From: Bacillus_BU sp051233475
Lineage (GTDB): Bacteria; Bacillota; Bacilli; Bacillales; Cytobacillaceae
DNA length: 64,000 nt
NCBI RefSeq assembly: GCF_051233475.1
Contig: NZ_JBKFGH010000018.1
Span: forward strand, 124,001 to 188,000
Direction of reading: 5' to 3'
The number at the start of each line of letters is the position of its first letter. Within the stretch, counting starts at the first letter, position 1. The notes beneath the pieces are model-generated. The model did no database searches, was not told the origin of the DNA, and saw nothing but the letters and a program-made list of their open reading frames with translations. Of this stretch, positions 61,273 to 64,000 are shown piece by piece. Made by a program: the position numbers and the translations under genes.

Positions 61273-61399
61273 GTTGATTTCCGCTTCAGGCACTCGCTTT
61301 CCGCGGGCAGTCCGGGAGCCTCCTCTGCGCTTTGCGCCTGTGGGGTCTCCCCTGTCCTTCTTCTCCCGCAGGAGTCTCGTGCCTTCCGCTCCATTCAAC
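61273..61399 (+). repeat. Interspersed palindromic element, copy 5, inside an operon
   Basis: The core has GTTGATT and ATTCAAC ends. The inner stem is GGCAC/GTGCC, another paired change relative to the other copies. The central hairpin is GCGC-TTT-GCGC. It fills the 169-bp gap between the co-directional genes yqeH and aroE. Confidence 0.88.
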
Positions 61400-61410
61400 A
61401 TAGCCTTTTT

Positions 61411-62514
61411 TTAAATTAGTGATTTACGCAGCATGACGGATACTCCCTTTGGTACGTGAGCTGCAACCTTTGCTCCCGGTTCGTTGACGGTAATCCAACC
61501 GAGTCCTGAAAAAACGACATCTGTTTTACCTTCTTTAATGGTGAATTCATGACGAACAAGCTCGGGAAACTCTGGTAATTGCTCTTGTCTAGGCGGAGTC
61601 AGCATCTCACCAACATGATCTTGATACAATTCATCAGCTTTTTCTAATTTTGTCCGATGGATGGACAGCTCATTTGATAAATAACAAACGAAGGAACGGC
61701 GGCCGCCAGTTAAATAATCAAAACGGGCCAGTCCACCAAAAAACAAAGTTTGTCCCTCATTTAGCTGATAAATCTTTGGCTTTATTTCTTTTTTTGGTGT
61801 GATGTATTTTAAATCCTGTTTATCGATAAAATGAGCCATTTGATGGTGATTAATAATTCCCGGTGTATCAACGAGAGCCTTGCCGTCAGATAACGGTATT
61901 TCGATAATATCGAGTGTTGTTCCAGGGAAATGAGAAGTAGTAATGACATCTTCGCCACCTGAAAACTCCTTAATAACTCGGTTAATAAATGTAGATTTCC
62001 CTACATTTGTACACCCGACAACATAAACATCTTTGCCATTCCGGTATTCTTCAATCGCAGCCACTGCTTCGCGGATAAAGTGACCCTTTGACGCGCTGAT
62101 TAGAAATACCTCCTCTGGTTTTAAGCCCAAATCTCTAGCCTCTTGTTTCATCCAATGAATTAATTTACTAGGCTTTACTGATTTTGGCAATAGATCCACT
62201 TTATTTCCGATTAACAAAATTTTGTTTTTTCCAACAAAACGGGGTAAACCGGGTAACCAGCTGCCATTAAAATCAAAAATATCGACTATTTTCACAATAA
62301 GTGCATCTTTTTTTCCGATTTCGTTTAAGATCTTTAAGAAATCATCATCGGTTAACCGAACATCCTGCACTTCATTATAATTTTTAAGGCGAAAACAGCG
62401 TTGACAAATAATCGTTTCTTTTTCTAAAGCAGATTTTGGAGCATAGCCCAATTCAGCCGGATCATCGGTTTGAATTTTCACACCGCAGCCGATACAAACT
62501 AAATGTTCACTCAC
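61411..62514 (-). CDS. yqeH: Circularly permuted ribosome-assembly GTPase YqeH
   Basis: The protein has 367 residues. An N-terminal zinc finger (CIGCGVKIQTDDP and ICQRCFRL) is followed by permuted G motifs in the order G4 (IGNKVDLLP), G5 (SASKG), G1 (GCTNVGKSTF) and G3 (DTPGI). A C-terminal treble-clef-like RNA-binding domain ends the protein. It is needed for 30S assembly in B. subtilis. The start is GTG after GGGAGG, 3 bp from the yqeG stop. Confidence 0.96.
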   Translation of the reverse strand: MSEHLVCIGCGVKIQTDDPAELGYAPKSALEKETIICQRCFRLKNYNEVQDVRLTDDDFLKILNEIGKKDALIVKIVDIFDFNGSWLPGLPRFVGKNKILLIGNKVDLLPKSVKPSKLIHWMKQEARDLGLKPEEVFLISASKGHFIREAVAAIEEYRNGKDVYVVGCTNVGKSTFINRVIKEFSGGEDVITTSHFPGTTLDIIEIPLSDGKALVDTPGIINHHQMAHFIDKQDLKYITPKKEIKPKIYQLNEGQTLFFGGLARFDYLTGGRRSFVCYLSNELSIHRTKLEKADELYQDHVGEMLTPPRQEQLPEFPELVRHEFTIKEGKTDVVFSGLGWITVNEPGAKVAAHVPKGVSVMLRKSLI

Positions 62515-62517
62515 AAA

Positions 62518-63033
62518 TTAATCCTCCCATTGTATCATTCCTTTTTTTCTAAACCAATTTAAGATGATTCTTTCTATTTGCCGATTAAATTTGGTAATAA
62601 ATCCATCTGTTTTAGCTACTGGTACCACTAAAATAGTATGAAAGCCACCTCGGTTTCCACCAAGCACATCCGTTAATAATTGATCTCCTATGACAACCGC
62701 TTCCTCTTTTTGGACGCCCATTTGATTGAGCGCCTTTTGAAAGGCTCTAACCATTGGTTTTCTTGCTTGAAAGATAAACGGAATCCCTAAAGGGTCAGAA
62801 AACGCCTTTACACGCTCTTCATTATTATTGGAGACGATGGTCACCAAAATCCCATTCTTTTTCATATCTTCGAACCACTCAATAAGGTTTGGGGTTGCAT
62901 AAGCGCGGTCCCATTCCACCAATGTATTATCTAAATCAGTAATAATGGCCTTTACTCCTTTTTCCTTCAAACTTTTGGGAGTAATATCAAATATACTTTT
63001 TACATGTTGGTTTGGCAAAAATTTCTTTAACAA
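62518..63033 (-). CDS. yqeG: YqeG family HAD phosphatase
   Basis: This 171-residue HAD IIIA phosphatase has the nucleophile motif AIITDLDNTLVEWD (about 30-43), TIVSNNNEER as the second motif, and VVIGDQLLTDVLGGNRGG as the third. Related eukaryotic members act on phosphatidylglycerophosphate; the substrate here is not proven. The start is TTG after ATGAGGTG. It is the first gene of the operon that ends with yqeM. Confidence 0.92.
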   Translation of the reverse strand: MLKKFLPNQHVKSIFDITPKSLKEKGVKAIITDLDNTLVEWDRAYATPNLIEWFEDMKKNGILVTIVSNNNEERVKAFSDPLGIPFIFQARKPMVRAFQKALNQMGVQKEEAVVIGDQLLTDVLGGNRGGFHTILVVPVAKTDGFITKFNRQIERIILNWFRKKGMIQWED

Positions 63034-63154
63034 TGATTACACCTCATATTCCTAATAATACCATTACAATAATTATGTAGAATCTCCTCGAAACTATAAC
63101 TAAATAATAGCTTGTTTATTAAAAGTTTTCGACAACTTCCCCACTTATTCATTC

Positions 63155-63254
63155 TGTGGATAACTTTATACACATTATACACGTTAGTTTTTTTGATACT
63201 ATAGACATTTATAAACAATTTAATCACAGGTTATCCACTAACAACTGTGGATAA
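63155..63254. promoter_or_regulatory. Cluster of five DnaA boxes upstream of sda
   Basis: TTATCCACA occurs on the minus strand at 63163-63155 and 63254-63246. On the plus strand TTATACACA is at 63166-63174, TTATACACG at 63175-63183 and TTATCCACT at 63231-63239. Three are perfect TTATNCACA matches. DnaA control of sda is known in B. subtilis. Confidence 0.85.
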
Positions 63255-63372
63255 CAGAACGGTTGTTCTAACAATTTATATTTGATAGAGTAATGATACA
63301 GCAAGCGAGCCTACCATTATATGCCTTATTTTGATAAATAGAATAAATTTATCCCGGAGGTGGAATCCTGGC

Positions 63373-63513
63373 ATGAAAAAGCTTTCAGATGAACTACTAA
63401 TTGAATCCTATTACAAGGCCAGAGAACTTAAACTTAACCCCGATTTTATTCGCCTAATCGAAATAGAACTACAACGAAGATCGTTATATCAAAAAATAAA
63501 AGTATCTTCTTAA
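63373..63513 (+). CDS. sda: Sporulation checkpoint protein Sda
   Basis: This 46-residue helical-hairpin protein (MKKLSDELLIESYYKARELK to QRRSLYQKIKVSS) inhibits the sporulation kinase KinA when replication is disturbed. The length equals that of B. subtilis Sda. GGAGGTGG lies 10 nt before the ATG. The DnaA-box cluster upstream links it to replication initiation. Confidence 0.95.
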   Translation: MKKLSDELLIESYYKARELKLNPDFIRLIEIELQRRSLYQKIKVSS

Positions 63514-63517
63514 GTCG

Positions 63518-63544
63518 ATAAGCCAACCGGGCTTATTTTTTTTC
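63518..63544 (+). terminator. Intrinsic terminator of sda
   Basis: A 7-bp perfect stem (ATAAGCC/GGCTTAT) with a 5-nt loop and a T-tract. Confidence 0.85.
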
Positions 63545-63550
63545 CAGCCC

Positions 63551-64000
63551 TTAAGCGCTTGTGATAATTTCACCCAATTTTGTCCCAACTACTACTTCTG
63601 TTGGTGTTTTCAATTCAGGAGCTAGCTTAAATGTATTTTTTTCAAACAATAATACTACAGTTGATCCAAATGTGAAATAAGCCAATTCTTCACCTTTTGA
63701 AATCTTCCTTCCCTCATGAACCAGTTCAATAGAATTAACAAACATAGCTCCTACTTTTACAACCGCCAAATGACCGGTTTGGTGTTTTAGTTCGGTAATC
63801 CTGCGATAATTTTTTGATAAGGGCTGTCGTCCATATTTTAACCCTAATTTATTTACGGGATAAGATTTCTTTCCAAGTGTCCACTGATCGATAATTTCTC
63901 CTGCTATCGGGCTATGGATACGATGGTAATGGCTTGGACTTAAATATAAAATGATGTAGGTCCCTTGCAAATACTTGTGGAGTGCATCCTGTCTTCCAAG
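63551..64000 (-). CDS. psd: Phosphatidylserine decarboxylase Psd, C-terminal part (cut by window edge)
   Basis: The open frame continues past base 64000; about 149 C-terminal residues are present. Motifs are LSPSHYHRIHSPIAG with the conserved histidines, and YFTFGSTVVLLFE with the GST self-cleavage site, whose serine becomes the pyruvoyl group. The enzyme makes phosphatidylethanolamine at the membrane. The N-terminus lies outside the window. It converges with sda. Confidence 0.93.
   Translation of the reverse strand, partial: LGRQDALHKYLQGTYIILYLSPSHYHRIHSPIAGEIIDQWTLGKKSYPVNKLGLKYGRQPLSKNYRRITELKHQTGHLAVVKVGAMFVNSIELVHEGRKISKGEELAYFTFGSTVVLLFEKNTFKLAPELKTPTEVVVGTKLGEIITSA

Noticed and set aside
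1..64000. tRNA, rRNA, tmRNA, RNase P or SRP RNA genes
   Set aside because: No intergenic region showed the expected cloverleaf or conserved cores; the stable folds seen are terminators, the T-box and the repeat elements.

Overview
The window is a 64 kb stretch of a low-GC, endospore-forming Firmicutes chromosome in the family Bacillaceae. The gene order follows the Bacillus subtilis yqgC-to-yqeG segment almost gene for gene: zur, nfo, cshB, ispH, rpoD, dnaG, era, phoH, floA, the hrcA/dnaK operon, lepA, gpr, comE, nadD, yqeH and sda. The genus cannot be fixed from this window. A single-chain GlyS with a T-box leader, a znuBC pair beside zur, and psd beside sda are features in which relatives of B. 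subtilis differ from it. Most genes lie on the minus strand. No rRNA, tRNA, prophage, complete IS element, CRISPR array or defence island was found.

Layout. 1-4.1 kb: envelope genes, ispG and yqfW. 4.1-6.2 kb: zinc uptake (zur, znuB, znuC, Zur box; no znuA). 6.3-13.9 kb: nfo, cshB, vrrA, ispH, yqfO, trmK and cccA. 14.4-19.7 kb: the macromolecular-synthesis cluster (yqxD, dnaG, rpoD) with ppsR and ccpN. 19.9-25.4 kb: glyS with T-box, recO, yqzL, era, cdd, dgkA and ybeY. 25.4-33.9 kb: pgpH, phoH, sporulation genes yqfC/yqfD, flotillin floA, nfeD, yqeY and rpsU. 34.1-35.8 kb: yqeW and a 700-bp repeat region. 35.8-44.8 kb: deoC, then mtaB, rsmE, prmA, dnaJ, dnaK, grpE and hrcA behind a CIRCE-controlled promoter. 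44.8-52.9 kb: hemW, lepA, yqxA, spoIIP, gpr, rpsT, holA and yqzM. 53-57.6 kb: competence genes comEC, comEB, comEA and comER. 57.9-63 kb: the yqeG-yqeH-aroE-yhbY-nadD-yqeK-rsfS-yqeM operon. 63-64 kb: DnaA-box cluster, sda and a partial psd.

The genes are core housekeeping: translation and ribosome assembly (era, ybeY, lepA, rsfS, yqeH, rsmE, prmA, rpsU, rpsT), DNA replication and repair (dnaG, holA, recO, nfo), chaperones, isoprenoid synthesis (ispG, ispH), sporulation (spoIIP, gpr, yqfC, yqfD, sda) and competence (comE).

The unusual material is intergenic. There are three classes of structured repeat. (1) Five copies of a ~130-bp palindromic element; its inner stem shows compensatory base changes between copies. 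(2) Two ~180-bp elements built as two forward and two reversed units, again with compensatory changes that support nested pairing. (3) A 560-bp array of ten short hairpins from two unrelated sequence families, all in one exact 52-bp register, next to a potential G-quadruplex. Other points of note are yqxD, which has no ATG/GTG/TTG start that would include its conserved N-terminus and probably starts at ATT; a terminator-like hairpin that holds the yqfC ribosome binding site; and a 63-codon ORF with a strong but probably folded ribosome binding site upstream of yqzM.
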